Positions 8,505 through 16,599 of a DNA stretch of 64,000 nt are shown here, one piece after another; the first letter of the stretch is position 1, and each line of letters starts with the position of its first letter. The notes beneath the pieces are model-generated. The model was not told the DNA's origin and did no database searches. It saw only the letters and a list, made by a program, of their open reading frames with translations. The DNA lies in assembly GCA_963735445.1 (NCBI GenBank), contig CAVTLC010000037.1, positions 1 through 64,000 on the forward strand, read 5' to 3'. Source of the DNA: AP-15 sp963735445. GTDB lineage: Bacteria > Pseudomonadota > Alphaproteobacteria > ATCC43930 > CGMCC-115725. The position numbers and the translations under genes are program-made.

Positions 8505-9728
8505 ATGAGCTGGAGGCGGCTCTATCAGATTCTGCAACCTGAAACCGCCGGCACCGCCGCGCGGGCGTTTCGCATCGCCCATCACGCGATGGTGGTTCTC
8601 GGGATCGCCATCATGCTTGCCGACACGGTGGCGCCCTGGCGCGAAGCGCATTATCGCATTCTGGACGCAGGCTTTCAGATCGTCTGCGCGTTTTTTATCG
8701 CCGAATACGTCGTGAGGCTTGGTGCTGCCGCCGCCGCTCCGGCGGCGCATCGTCGCGGCTGGCAGGCGCGGCTCGTCTGGATGGTATCCGGAAGCGGTTT
8801 GTTCGATCTGCTGGGCGCGCTGCCGGGCGTGCTCGATGTGACCCTAAACTCGAAATACGCGAGCCTCTACGGCTTTGTCTGGGCCTTCAAGCCGATCCGG
8901 TATTCGGCCGGTCTGGCGAGCCTGCAGCGGGTGATCAGCCGCGCCCGCCATGCACTGCTGTCTGTCCTGCTCGCTTTCGGTATCGTGCTGCTGGCTGCCG
9001 CCAGCCTCGCCTATCTCCTCGAACGCAACGCCCAGCCCGAGCTGTTCGGTTCGATCCCACAGGCGCTGTGGTGGGCGATCGTCACCCTGACGACAACCGG
9101 CTACGGGGACGTTACACCGATTACCCCGGCGGGGCGCGTGTTGGCCGGCGTTGTCATGGTCTCCGGCATCCTGGTCTTCGCGTTATGGGCCGGTATCCTC
9201 GCGAGCGGCTATGCCGAGGAATTGCGCCGCCGCGAATTTTTGCGGACCTGGGACCTCGTCGCTAAGGTGCCGTTCTTCAATAACGTCGGCGCTTCGGCGA
9301 TCGCCGATGTCGCCCGCCTGCTCCGGCCGCGCGACTATCCGGCTAGGGCGGTCATCGTGCGCCGCGGCGAACGCGGTGATTGCATGTATTTCATTGCGTC
9401 CGGCGAGGTCGAGGTCCGCCTCAGGCCGGCTACAGTGCGCCTCGGGCCTGGAGAGTTTTTTGGTGAAATTGCGCTTTTGACCGGCGGTCCGCGCAACGCA
9501 ACGATCGTTGCGACTCAGCCCTGCACATTGCTGACGCTCGACATCGTCGATTTCCGCCAGCTACTCGGGCACCAACCGGAACTTGCGCGCGTCGTCAGCG
9601 AAGAGGCGGAGCGGCGGCTTGCTACCGCACGCCCGGGGCGGTCCGCGACAAACGATGAAGTCGTCGCGTCAGACGATCATGTCGAGCGAGTTTCGTCATC
9701 TGCGATGGAGCGAACGAGCGGTTCATAA
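8505..9728 (+). CDS. Cyclic-nucleotide-gated K+ channel (MlotiK1-like)
   Basis: A 407-residue six-helix potassium channel. The selectivity filter TTTGYGD is at residues 196-202, between the pore helix (ALWWAIVTL) and the last transmembrane helix. A C-linker leads into a cNMP-binding domain at about 258-375. Its phosphate-binding cassette reads FFGEIALLTGGPRNAT, with the conserved Gly-Glu and Arg. The S4-like helix has few arginines, so voltage gating is doubtful and ligand gating likely. The last 52 nt overlap the 3' end of the convergent DUF455 gene. Confidence 0.9.
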   Translation: MSWRRLYQILQPETAGTAARAFRIAHHAMVVLGIAIMLADTVAPWREAHYRILDAGFQIVCAFFIAEYVVRLGAAAAAPAAHRRGWQARLVWMVSGSGLFDLLGALPGVLDVTLNSKYASLYGFVWAFKPIRYSAGLASLQRVISRARHALLSVLLAFGIVLLAAASLAYLLERNAQPELFGSIPQALWWAIVTLTTTGYGDVTPITPAGRVLAGVVMVSGILVFALWAGILASGYAEELRRREFLRTWDLVAKVPFFNNVGASAIADVARLLRPRDYPARAVIVRRGERGDCMYFIASGEVEVRLRPATVRLGPGEFFGEIALLTGGPRNATIVATQPCTLLTLDIVDFRQLLGHQPELARVVSEEAERRLATARPGRSATNDEVVASDDHVERVSSSAMERTSGS

Positions 9729-10519
9729 TAACGCGCCGGGAAACCGGCTGCGTTTCGCGCCGCGTAGTTGAACGGCGGCTTCAGCTCACCCTTGAAGTAC
9801 CGACTGACCCGGTCGTGGAAAACCTGCTCGGGAACAAGGCCTTGGGCCTGGCAAAAGGCGTCGAACCAGTGCCGGCCGACGGCGACATGGCCGATCTCTT
9901 GTTGATAGATAAGCTGAAGGACGGCGGCACTCCCGGTGTCGCCGGCGCGCTCGAGCCGAACCGCCATCGCCGGTGTCACATCAAGCCCACGAGCTTCCAG
10001 CACCAGCGGGACCACCGCGAGACGGGCGAGCAGATCGCCGCTCGTCACTGCTGCGGCTTCCCATAGGCCGTCATGCGCCGGCAAGTCGCCATAGCGGGCT
10101 CCTAAGTCGGCAAGACGGCCGGAGAGCATCAAGAAGTGCTCGGCCTCCTCCGCCGCAACCCCGACCCAATCGTCGAAGAATTCGCGCGGCAAGCGGTTCG
10201 GCACGAAGCGCGCGACGATGTCCCAGGCGAGATTGATCGCGTTCAGTTCAATATGGGCCAGCGCGTGCAGAAGCGCGGTGCGGCTCGCGAGCGAGCCGAA
10301 ATTGCGCCGCTTGGGCATATCCCGCGGCGGGCGGAGTATAGGGCGAGAGGGCCGCGCCGGTCGCATCGGCGGAACAGCATTGCCGATTGGCATCGCCCCG
10401 GTGGCCCACGACGCGGCCAAGCTCCGGCTAGCTTCCGCTTTCTCGGCCGGATCCGCGGTATCAAGGATGGCGACCGCGCCGGCGGTCAGGGTATCGACGA
10501 TCAGGGAATAGGTGGTCAG
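9677..10519 (-). CDS. Ferritin-like DUF455 protein
   Basis: A DUF455 member with a ferritin-like four-helix fold. Likely di-iron ligands are visible in AHIELNAIN, AEEAEHFLML and QQEIGHVAVG. The family N-terminus (VDTLTAGAVAILDTADPAEK) is encoded upstream of the first usual start, a TTG at 10420. The only suitable start upstream is CTG at 10519-10517, which overlaps the bcp stop as CTGA and would give a 280-residue protein beginning (M)TTYSLIVDT. The order glnE-bcp-DUF455 is common in alphaproteobacteria. The function is unknown. The start is an inference; the rest is firm. Confidence 0.85.
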   Translation of the reverse strand: MTTYSLIVDTLTAGAVAILDTADPAEKAEASRSLAASWATGAMPIGNAVPPMRPARPSRPILRPPRDMPKRRNFGSLASRTALLHALAHIELNAINLAWDIVARFVPNRLPREFFDDWVGVAAEEAEHFLMLSGRLADLGARYGDLPAHDGLWEAAAVTSGDLLARLAVVPLVLEARGLDVTPAMAVRLERAGDTGSAAVLQLIYQQEIGHVAVGRHWFDAFCQAQGLVPEQVFHDRVSRYFKGELKPPFNYAARNAAGFPARYYEPLVRSIADDETRST

Positions 10520-10980
10520 AGCGCCTGCGCCGCCTTCAGAACTTCAGCGACGTGGCCCGGCACCCGTACTTTTCGCCAGACGTTGCGGACGACGCCCGAT
10601 CCGTCGATCAAAAATGTGCTGCGGTCAATCCCCATGTATTTACGTCCATACATGCTCTTTTCGACCCAAGCGCCATATTTCTCACAGACTTCGCCGCTAG
10701 TGTCTGAAGCGAGAACAAACGGCAAATCGTGCTTTTTTTTGAATTTGTCGTGGGAAGTAACCGAGTTCTTTGAGATTCCGATTACGACGGCGCCGGTTCC
10801 TCCATAATCCGGAAACGAGTCGCGAAACCCGCACGCCTCGGCGGTGCAGCCGGAGGTGTCGTCCTTTGGGTAGAAATACAGCACCACTTTCTTGCCGGCG
10901 AGTTCGGACAGGGTGATGCTGCCGTTGCCATCGGTTGGCAACGTAAAATCGGGGGCCTTCTGCCCAGGTTCGATGCTCAT
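10516..10980 (-). CDS. bcp: Thioredoxin-dependent peroxiredoxin Bcp
   Basis: A 154-residue PrxQ/Bcp peroxiredoxin that reduces H2O2 and organic hydroperoxides with thioredoxin as donor. The peroxidatic Cys45 is in DDTSGCTAEAC and the resolving Cys50 lies five residues on, the atypical 2-Cys arrangement. The ATG at 10980 overlaps the glnE stop as ATGA, and its own stop may overlap the next gene. It is the middle gene of glnE-bcp-DUF455. Confidence 0.96.
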   Translation of the reverse strand: MSIEPGQKAPDFTLPTDGNGSITLSELAGKKVVLYFYPKDDTSGCTAEACGFRDSFPDYGGTGAVVIGISKNSVTSHDKFKKKHDLPFVLASDTSGEVCEKYGAWVEKSMYGRKYMGIDRSTFLIDGSGVVRNVWRKVRVPGHVAEVLKAAQAL

Positions 10981-13976
10981 TTTCGGCTGTCTCCTGTCTG
11001 ATTCGCCTTATCCGTGAGGGCGCGCGCTGCCGGTCCGTCGATCAGGCGATCGTACCAGCGACTGACCTGCGCCGTGGCGGCGGTGATATCAGCGTCGAGC
11101 CGAGCGATGTCAACAGCACCAGCACAGTGCGCCAGGGTCGCCGCATCTGGCTCGCGTAAAGCGCCATCGCGCGGGCCGCTTTCGCCGATAAGGGTCAGTA
11201 GACCGTGGACGCGCTGCAGCAGTGCCGCTGCGCTGCTCAATTGTTGTGCGACCGAGGGCTCCAAAACCCCGGCCATGCCCAGCGCGCGTAACGCGTCGGC
11301 GGCAGCACGATGCAACACCTGCGGCCGCGCTGCCGCCTCGCGCAGCATCAGGTATTGCACGATAAATTCGAGGTCGATTAAGCCGCCGCGGCGGTGCTTG
11401 AGGTCCCATCGCGACGGGCGCGGGTTTTCGGCCGCGATCCGCCGGCGCATATCGGCGATGTCGGTCACGAGCCGTTTCGGCTCGCGCGGTGAGCGCAAGA
11501 CGGAATCGATCGTATGCGCGATGCGCTGACGCAGCCGCTCGTCACCCGCCACCGTGCGTGCGCGGGTTAAGGCCATGTGTTCCCAGGTCCAGGCGGATTC
11601 GCGTTGGTACCGATCAAAACTTTCGAGGCTAGAGGCGATCGGCCCTGAGGAACCCGACGGACGCAGCCGCATATCGACCGGGTAGAGCGACCCTTCTGCG
11701 GTCTGCGCGGTGATTGCACCGATCAAGCGCTGGCTCAGCCGCGCGTAATAAGTCGAGGTCGAGAGAGGCTGCGCGCCGTCCGATGCCACGATCGCAGGTG
11801 GAGCATCGTAAATCAGGATCAGGTCTAAATCTGAAGCGAGGGTCATCTCGCGGCTGCCGAGACGTCCCATGCCAATGACCGCGAAAGCGCCGCCCGGCAC
11901 CCGCCCGTGTCGCCGAGCAAAATCATCCTCGACCGCCGGGACAAGTGCCGCGACCGCGGTCTCGGCGATGTCGGCCAAGGCCCTCCCCGCCGCATCGCCA
12001 TCAATCGCGCACCGCAACAGCTGCACGCCGACCTGGAACCGCCGCTCGCCGGCCCATCGTCGTAGCGCGTCGAGCGTGTCGGCAAAATCAGCGGCCCGCG
12101 CCAACACCTCCCCGAGATCGGCGGCGAGCCCGGACTGCTCCGGTAGCGGAGCAAAGAACTCGCGCGTCAGAACCGCATCGAGCAAAGCCGGCCGCTGCGC
12201 CAATTGCCCGGCGAGGCGCGGCGCGCCCGCCATGATGTCGGCAACCAGGGCCAGCAACCCCGGATTAGCCTGAAACACCGAGAACAGCTGCACGCCGGCC
12301 GAAAGCCGTGACAGGAACTGGTCAAAGCGGCGAAAGGCTTCGTCCGGATGCGATGTTCCGCCAAAGATGCGCAATATCTCCGGCACCAGTTCGGTCAGGA
12401 TTTCACGCGCGCGTTGGCTGCGAGTAGCGCGCATCCGGCCATGATGCCAACTGCGCACCAGCGCTGCGATCGCAGCCGGATCGGTAAAGCCAAGCCGCGA
12501 CAGCGAAGCGAGAGTATCCGGGTCGTCCTCGGTGCCGGTAAAAACGAGATTGCCCGGTCCGGCGAGGCTCGGCGACTGCTCGAACAACTCGGCATAGTGG
12601 CGCTCGACCGAACTCAAATGTGCCGTCAGATCGGCCGTGAAATCGTCGGGGCCGCGGTAACCGAGAAACGCCGCTATATGCGCGATCCCGTCGCGATCCG
12701 GCGGAAGACGGTGAGTCTGCGCATCATCGACCATCTGCAATCGATGTTCGAGCCGGCGCAAAAAGCGGTAATCGGCGACCAGCGCCGTCGCCACTGGGGA
12801 ATCGACGCGACCGGCATCGGCCAGGGCGCGTAACGCCTCACAGGTTGCCCTCACGCGCAATTGCGGCATGCGGCCACCCCAGATCAACTGTTGGGTCTGG
12901 GCAAAAAACTCGATCTCTCGGATACCGCCGCGGCCGATTTTGATGTCGTGACCTTCGACCGCGATCTGGCCGCCGCCGCGATGAGCGTTGATTTGGCGTT
13001 TGATCGAGTGAATATCCTGAATCGCAGCAAAATCGAGATTTTTTCGCCAAATATACGGGGTGAGCTCGCGCAGAAACCGCTCGCCCGCAGCGCGGTCGCC
13101 GGCGACTGGTCGCGCCTTGATCAGCGCGGCGCGCTCCCAATTCTGGCCGACGCTTTCGTAATAGGCCATCGCCGCCGCGACTGACATCGCCAGCGGGGTA
13201 GAGCCGGGATCCGGGCGCAGCCGCAAATCGGTGCGGAACACATAGCCGTCGCCGGTGCGCTCCTCGAGGATGCGCACGAGATCGCGCGCCAGCCGGCTGA
13301 AGAAGGGCTGGGCGCCGTCGCGCGCGCTCACCGGCGACTTCGCCGGATCGAAGAACAGGATCAGATCGACGTCGCTCGAATAGTTCAATTCCCGGGCGCC
13401 GAGCTTTCCCATTCCGAGCACGATGAGGCCGCTGTCGTGCTCGGGATCGGCCGTATCCGCGAGCACTATTCGCTTATTCGAGACTGCCTCGCGCAAGAGA
13501 TAGCGAAGCGCTGCGCCGATCGCCGCCTCGGCAAAGCGGCTGAGGGCTTCGGTCTGCTGTTCGAGCGACCACACACCGGCAAGCTCAGCGACGGCGGCAA
13601 GCAATGCGGTGCGCCGCTTGGCGATGCGCAGCCGCCGCATCAGCGCTGGGGCGTCCTTATCGCGCTCGTCGGGATCCTCGACCGCCGCGGCGATCTCGGT
13701 GAAAAGCGGATCCGGCCCCGCCTCGACGAGCCTGGTTAGAAATTGCCACTCGCGGACCGCGAGCCCGCTCAAAAATGGCGAGTTGCCAAAAATCGATCCG
13801 AGCAGCTGTTCGCCCGAGAGCGAACGGCTCCATTCGCGTGCGGCCGCAGCAGCGGGTCCTGGCTCGGCGTCAGCGAGAGCGGCGTGCCACGCTTCGAGGC
13901 CGAGCGAAAGGCGGCGCCGGTCTGCCGGTCGCGGCAGTCCACCGTCATCAAGGGAAAGCCGCGCCAGGAGCTCCAT
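10977..13976 (-). CDS. glnE: Glutamine synthetase adenylyltransferase/removase
   Basis: A 999-residue bifunctional enzyme that adenylylates and deadenylylates glutamine synthetase in response to nitrogen status through PII. Two nucleotidyltransferase domains are present. The N-terminal deadenylylating domain has SSDVDLILFFD at residues 200-210. The C-terminal adenylylating domain has GMGRLGSREMTLASDLDLILIYD near residue 700. The length matches the alphaproteobacterial family. The gene is followed by bcp through an ATGA overlap. Confidence 0.97.
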   Translation of the reverse strand: MELLARLSLDDGGLPRPADRRRLSLGLEAWHAALADAEPGPAAAAAREWSRSLSGEQLLGSIFGNSPFLSGLAVREWQFLTRLVEAGPDPLFTEIAAAVEDPDERDKDAPALMRRLRIAKRRTALLAAVAELAGVWSLEQQTEALSRFAEAAIGAALRYLLREAVSNKRIVLADTADPEHDSGLIVLGMGKLGARELNYSSDVDLILFFDPAKSPVSARDGAQPFFSRLARDLVRILEERTGDGYVFRTDLRLRPDPGSTPLAMSVAAAMAYYESVGQNWERAALIKARPVAGDRAAGERFLRELTPYIWRKNLDFAAIQDIHSIKRQINAHRGGGQIAVEGHDIKIGRGGIREIEFFAQTQQLIWGGRMPQLRVRATCEALRALADAGRVDSPVATALVADYRFLRRLEHRLQMVDDAQTHRLPPDRDGIAHIAAFLGYRGPDDFTADLTAHLSSVERHYAELFEQSPSLAGPGNLVFTGTEDDPDTLASLSRLGFTDPAAIAALVRSWHHGRMRATRSQRAREILTELVPEILRIFGGTSHPDEAFRRFDQFLSRLSAGVQLFSVFQANPGLLALVADIMAGAPRLAGQLAQRPALLDAVLTREFFAPLPEQSGLAADLGEVLARAADFADTLDALRRWAGERRFQVGVQLLRCAIDGDAAGRALADIAETAVAALVPAVEDDFARRHGRVPGGAFAVIGMGRLGSREMTLASDLDLILIYDAPPAIVASDGAQPLSTSTYYARLSQRLIGAITAQTAEGSLYPVDMRLRPSGSSGPIASSLESFDRYQRESAWTWEHMALTRARTVAGDERLRQRIAHTIDSVLRSPREPKRLVTDIADMRRRIAAENPRPSRWDLKHRRGGLIDLEFIVQYLMLREAAARPQVLHRAAADALRALGMAGVLEPSVAQQLSSAAALLQRVHGLLTLIGESGPRDGALREPDAATLAHCAGAVDIARLDADITAATAQVSRWYDRLIDGPAARALTDKANQTGDSRK

Positions 13977-14120
13977 TTCTCGATTTATGTTATCCGTGTC
14001 CAGAGTTCATTTGGGGGAGGCGAGCAGGAAACAACTCAATCCCGTCGGAGGTTTCCTCGTTGATAAATTGGGTTGGAGAGGCCCGGTGACAAATCATTAT
14101 CGGCCGCTCGAAATATCGGA

Positions 14121-14150
14121 TTGACGCCTAACACAAGTGATCGAGATCAT
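14121..14150 (+). promoter_or_regulatory. Putative promoter of the DevC-like operon
   Basis: TTGACG (14121-14126) is followed after 18 nt by GATCAT (14145-14150). The -35 match is strong and the -10 matches four of six consensus bases. It lies about 130 nt before the first permease ATG and upstream of the leader ORF. Confidence 0.35.
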
Positions 14151-14227
14151 GCGGCGCAGCAGGGTGGCGGCGACGTCTTGAGCGACAGCCCTGGGTCGGA
14201 CTATCAGTAATCAACGGGAGGAAATTT

Positions 14228-14266
14228 GTGCCGATTTCCAGGGAACAGCGTGATTTCGCGGGCTAG
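14228..14266 (+). other. Possible 12-codon leader ORF
   Basis: GGGAGG (14216-14221) stands 6 nt before GTG at 14228. The frame reads PISREQRDFAG after the start and ends at TAG 14264-14266, 12 nt before the permease ATG. The Shine-Dalgarno signal here is better than the one in front of the permease, so translation could be coupled. It is too short to judge by codon content. Confidence 0.3.
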
Positions 14267-14278
14267 AGTGGCGTTACT

Positions 14279-15403
14279 ATGATGCTTGCCTGGCGAATCC
14301 TATTACATGATAAGGGACGGACAGCGCTGGCGCTGGGCGGAATCTTTATGGCGATTCTGCTGGTCTTTATCCAACTCGGGTTGTTTTTTGCCGTGCCGCA
14401 GGGAGGGATGTTGCTCTATGACAATATGCGGTTCGACCTGTTGCTAGTCTCTGATCAGTACGAATATCAGGCGCAGCCAGGTGCTTTTCCCTTGAGCCGT
14501 CTTACCGCTGTCCGTGGGTCGCCGGATGTCGCGGAAGCAACACCCATTTATTTCGGGGTCGTCAAATGGAAAGGCGGCGTGGGCGAGACGTGGCCCGATC
14601 TGTTCCTGATCGGCTTCAACCCGGCGAGCGATGTCTTAACGCCTGACAGCATCGAAACCCAAAAAAGCGCGTTGTCGCGGCTCGACACGATTCTCGTCGA
14701 CAGCTCGACGCGACCGATTTTTGGCTCGCTCGAGACCGGCCGCGTTGTCGAGATTGGCGACCGCAAGGAGACGATCGGCGGGCAATACAATCTCGGCACC
14801 GGATTTATGGGCCTTGGCGTCGGGCTCGCCAGCGACAGCAATTTTTCGCGGCTGATGGCTAGGCGCGGGTTGGCCTTGGTCAATCTCGGCGCGATCCGAC
14901 TAAAGCCGGGGATCGACCTGGCCCGGGCGGCGGCCGATCTGCAGAAGCTGACGGGCCCCGGCACTCGGCTCTTTAACCGCACGGCGCTCGCCAAACATGA
15001 GAAATCCTACTGGACCAGCCGCACTTCGGTGGGCCTGATCTTCGGCTCGGGCCTGCTGATCTCGATCGTGGTCGGGGTCATGGTGGTCTATCAGATCGTC
15101 TCGACCCAGGTGAGCCGGCAGCTGCCCCAATTCGCCACCCTAAAGGCGATCGGCTATGGCGATGGCGCTCTTGCCGGCACGGTCTCGGCAATGTCGCTGA
15201 TGATCGCGGTCGCCGGATTTGTTCCGGCTTTGGCCGCCGCGGTGCTGCTGTACGATGAGATCAGGCAAAAGACGCTGCTGCCGGTGACGATGACCGTCGC
15301 TCATATGGGCGAGGTATTCGCGGCATCGTTGGTGATGGCCGCAATCTCCGCCTTGCTCGCGGTGGGCGGTCTACGCCGCGCCGATCCCGCCGACGTATTC
15401 TGA
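14279..15403 (+). CDS. DevC-like ABC transporter permease 1
   Basis: A 374-residue FtsX/MacB-type permease of the DevC group. It has one N-terminal transmembrane helix (residues about 18-38), a periplasmic domain of some 200 residues, and three C-terminal helices starting near residue 255. It ends RRADPADVF, a DevC-like tail. It opens a three-gene unit with a second permease and an ATPase, 14 nt and then 1 nt apart. DevBCA systems export glycolipids or other cargo through TolC in cyanobacteria. The substrate here is unknown, and no DevB-type membrane-fusion gene is in the window. Confidence 0.85.
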   Translation: MMLAWRILLHDKGRTALALGGIFMAILLVFIQLGLFFAVPQGGMLLYDNMRFDLLLVSDQYEYQAQPGAFPLSRLTAVRGSPDVAEATPIYFGVVKWKGGVGETWPDLFLIGFNPASDVLTPDSIETQKSALSRLDTILVDSSTRPIFGSLETGRVVEIGDRKETIGGQYNLGTGFMGLGVGLASDSNFSRLMARRGLALVNLGAIRLKPGIDLARAAADLQKLTGPGTRLFNRTALAKHEKSYWTSRTSVGLIFGSGLLISIVVGVMVVYQIVSTQVSRQLPQFATLKAIGYGDGALAGTVSAMSLMIAVAGFVPALAAAVLLYDEIRQKTLLPVTMTVAHMGEVFAASLVMAAISALLAVGGLRRADPADVF

Positions 15404-15417
15404 GCGCCGCAGCGGAA

Positions 15418-16599
15418 ATGGCGGTCGCTTTTTTCATTCCGCGCCGAGCCGGGTCGAATCCGGTTCCGCTCGCGTGGCGCAGCCTGACCTCGAACAAGTG
15501 GCGGCTGTTGCGTTCGAGTGCCGGTATCGGATTTGCAGTGCTGCTGATGCTGATGCAGCTCGGTTTTGAGAAGGCGTTTTTCGACGCGTCGCTGCAAGTG
15601 CTACGCGGGCTCGACGGCGACATTTTTGTACAAAGCATCCACAAATATCAATTTGCGACCCAAGACCCGTTTCCCACCAGCGTTTTGGCCGCCGCAAAGA
15701 CGGTTCCGGGGGTGGCGAGCGTGCGGCCGCTTTACGCCGACTGGTTTGATCTGTTTTGGAAGAATCCGGCTGACGGTAAATCGTACCTGGTCCGCGTCTT
15801 CGCTTTTGATCCGGACGAGCCGGTGTTTCTTTTCCCTGAAGTGAACGCGGCGCGCGCGCAGCTGAAGACGGCCGGCACCGTTCTGGTCGATCGCCGCGCA
15901 CGGCGCTTTCTCGGCATGGATCGCGGGTTCACCCGGTCCGAAATCAACGGCGTCAACGTCGACATCGTCGGCAACTTTGCGCTGGGTCCGGATTTCGTCA
16001 GCGACGGAACCGTAATCATGAACGAGCGCACATTCGCGAGTGTCGCAAGAGGGGTCGCGGGGAACCCGCCGGGGGCCGAGCTCGGTGTGATCAAACTGGC
16101 GGCCGGCGCCGAGCCGGCGACGGTGCAGCGGGCACTGCAAAAGGCGCTCCCGGCCGATATCACTGTCATGACCAAGAACCAGTTGATTGCGTTCGAACGC
16201 GCCTTTCAAGCCGATGTGTCTTCGGCCGGTCCGATTTTTGCCATCGGCACAATCGTCGGCTTTGTGGTTGGTATGCTAATCTCTTATCAGATCATCTTTA
16301 CTGAGGTTTCCGACCAGTTGCCGCAATACGCGACATTAAAGGCGATCGGCTATCCAACCGTGTATCTGTTACGGGTGGTGCTTGAGCAGGCGGCGTTGAA
16401 TGGGATTGCCGGTTGGATCCCCGCCTGGCTCCTCAGCCTCGGCCTCTATCGGCTGATCGGGCAGATCGCCCTGCTGCCGATGCATATGAGCCTCGGCATC
16501 GCCTTGGTAAGCCTTGGCCTGACCCTCGGCATGTGTCTCGTTTCGGCGGCAATCGCGGTTGGCCGGGTGATCCGGGCCGACCCGGCGGCGGTGTTCTGA
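15418..16599 (+). CDS. DevC-like ABC transporter permease 2
   Basis: A 393-residue permease with the same plan as its upstream neighbour: an N-terminal helix, a large periplasmic domain and three C-terminal helices. It ends RADPAAVF, nearly the same tail as permease 1. The pair looks like an old tandem duplication that would form a heterodimer with the ATPase. The stop codon shares one base with the ATPase start (TGATG), which points to coupled translation. Confidence 0.86.
   Translation: MAVAFFIPRRAGSNPVPLAWRSLTSNKWRLLRSSAGIGFAVLLMLMQLGFEKAFFDASLQVLRGLDGDIFVQSIHKYQFATQDPFPTSVLAAAKTVPGVASVRPLYADWFDLFWKNPADGKSYLVRVFAFDPDEPVFLFPEVNAARAQLKTAGTVLVDRRARRFLGMDRGFTRSEINGVNVDIVGNFALGPDFVSDGTVIMNERTFASVARGVAGNPPGAELGVIKLAAGAEPATVQRALQKALPADITVMTKNQLIAFERAFQADVSSAGPIFAIGTIVGFVVGMLISYQIIFTEVSDQLPQYATLKAIGYPTVYLLRVVLEQAALNGIAGWIPAWLLSLGLYRLIGQIALLPMHMSLGIALVSLGLTLGMCLVSAAIAVGRVIRADPAAVF

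Larger units (their letters stand above)
13977..14278. other. 302-nt divergent intergenic region
   Basis: This gap separates divergent glnE and the DevC-like operon. It holds a possible plus-strand promoter (14121-14150) and a possible 12-codon leader ORF (14228-14266). Nothing else recognisable is seen. Confidence 0.6.

Noticed and set aside
14117..14150. Second promoter spacing (TTGACG with 17 nt)
   Set aside because: With 17 nt the -10 would read AGATCA, a poor match. The 18-nt reading was kept at low confidence.
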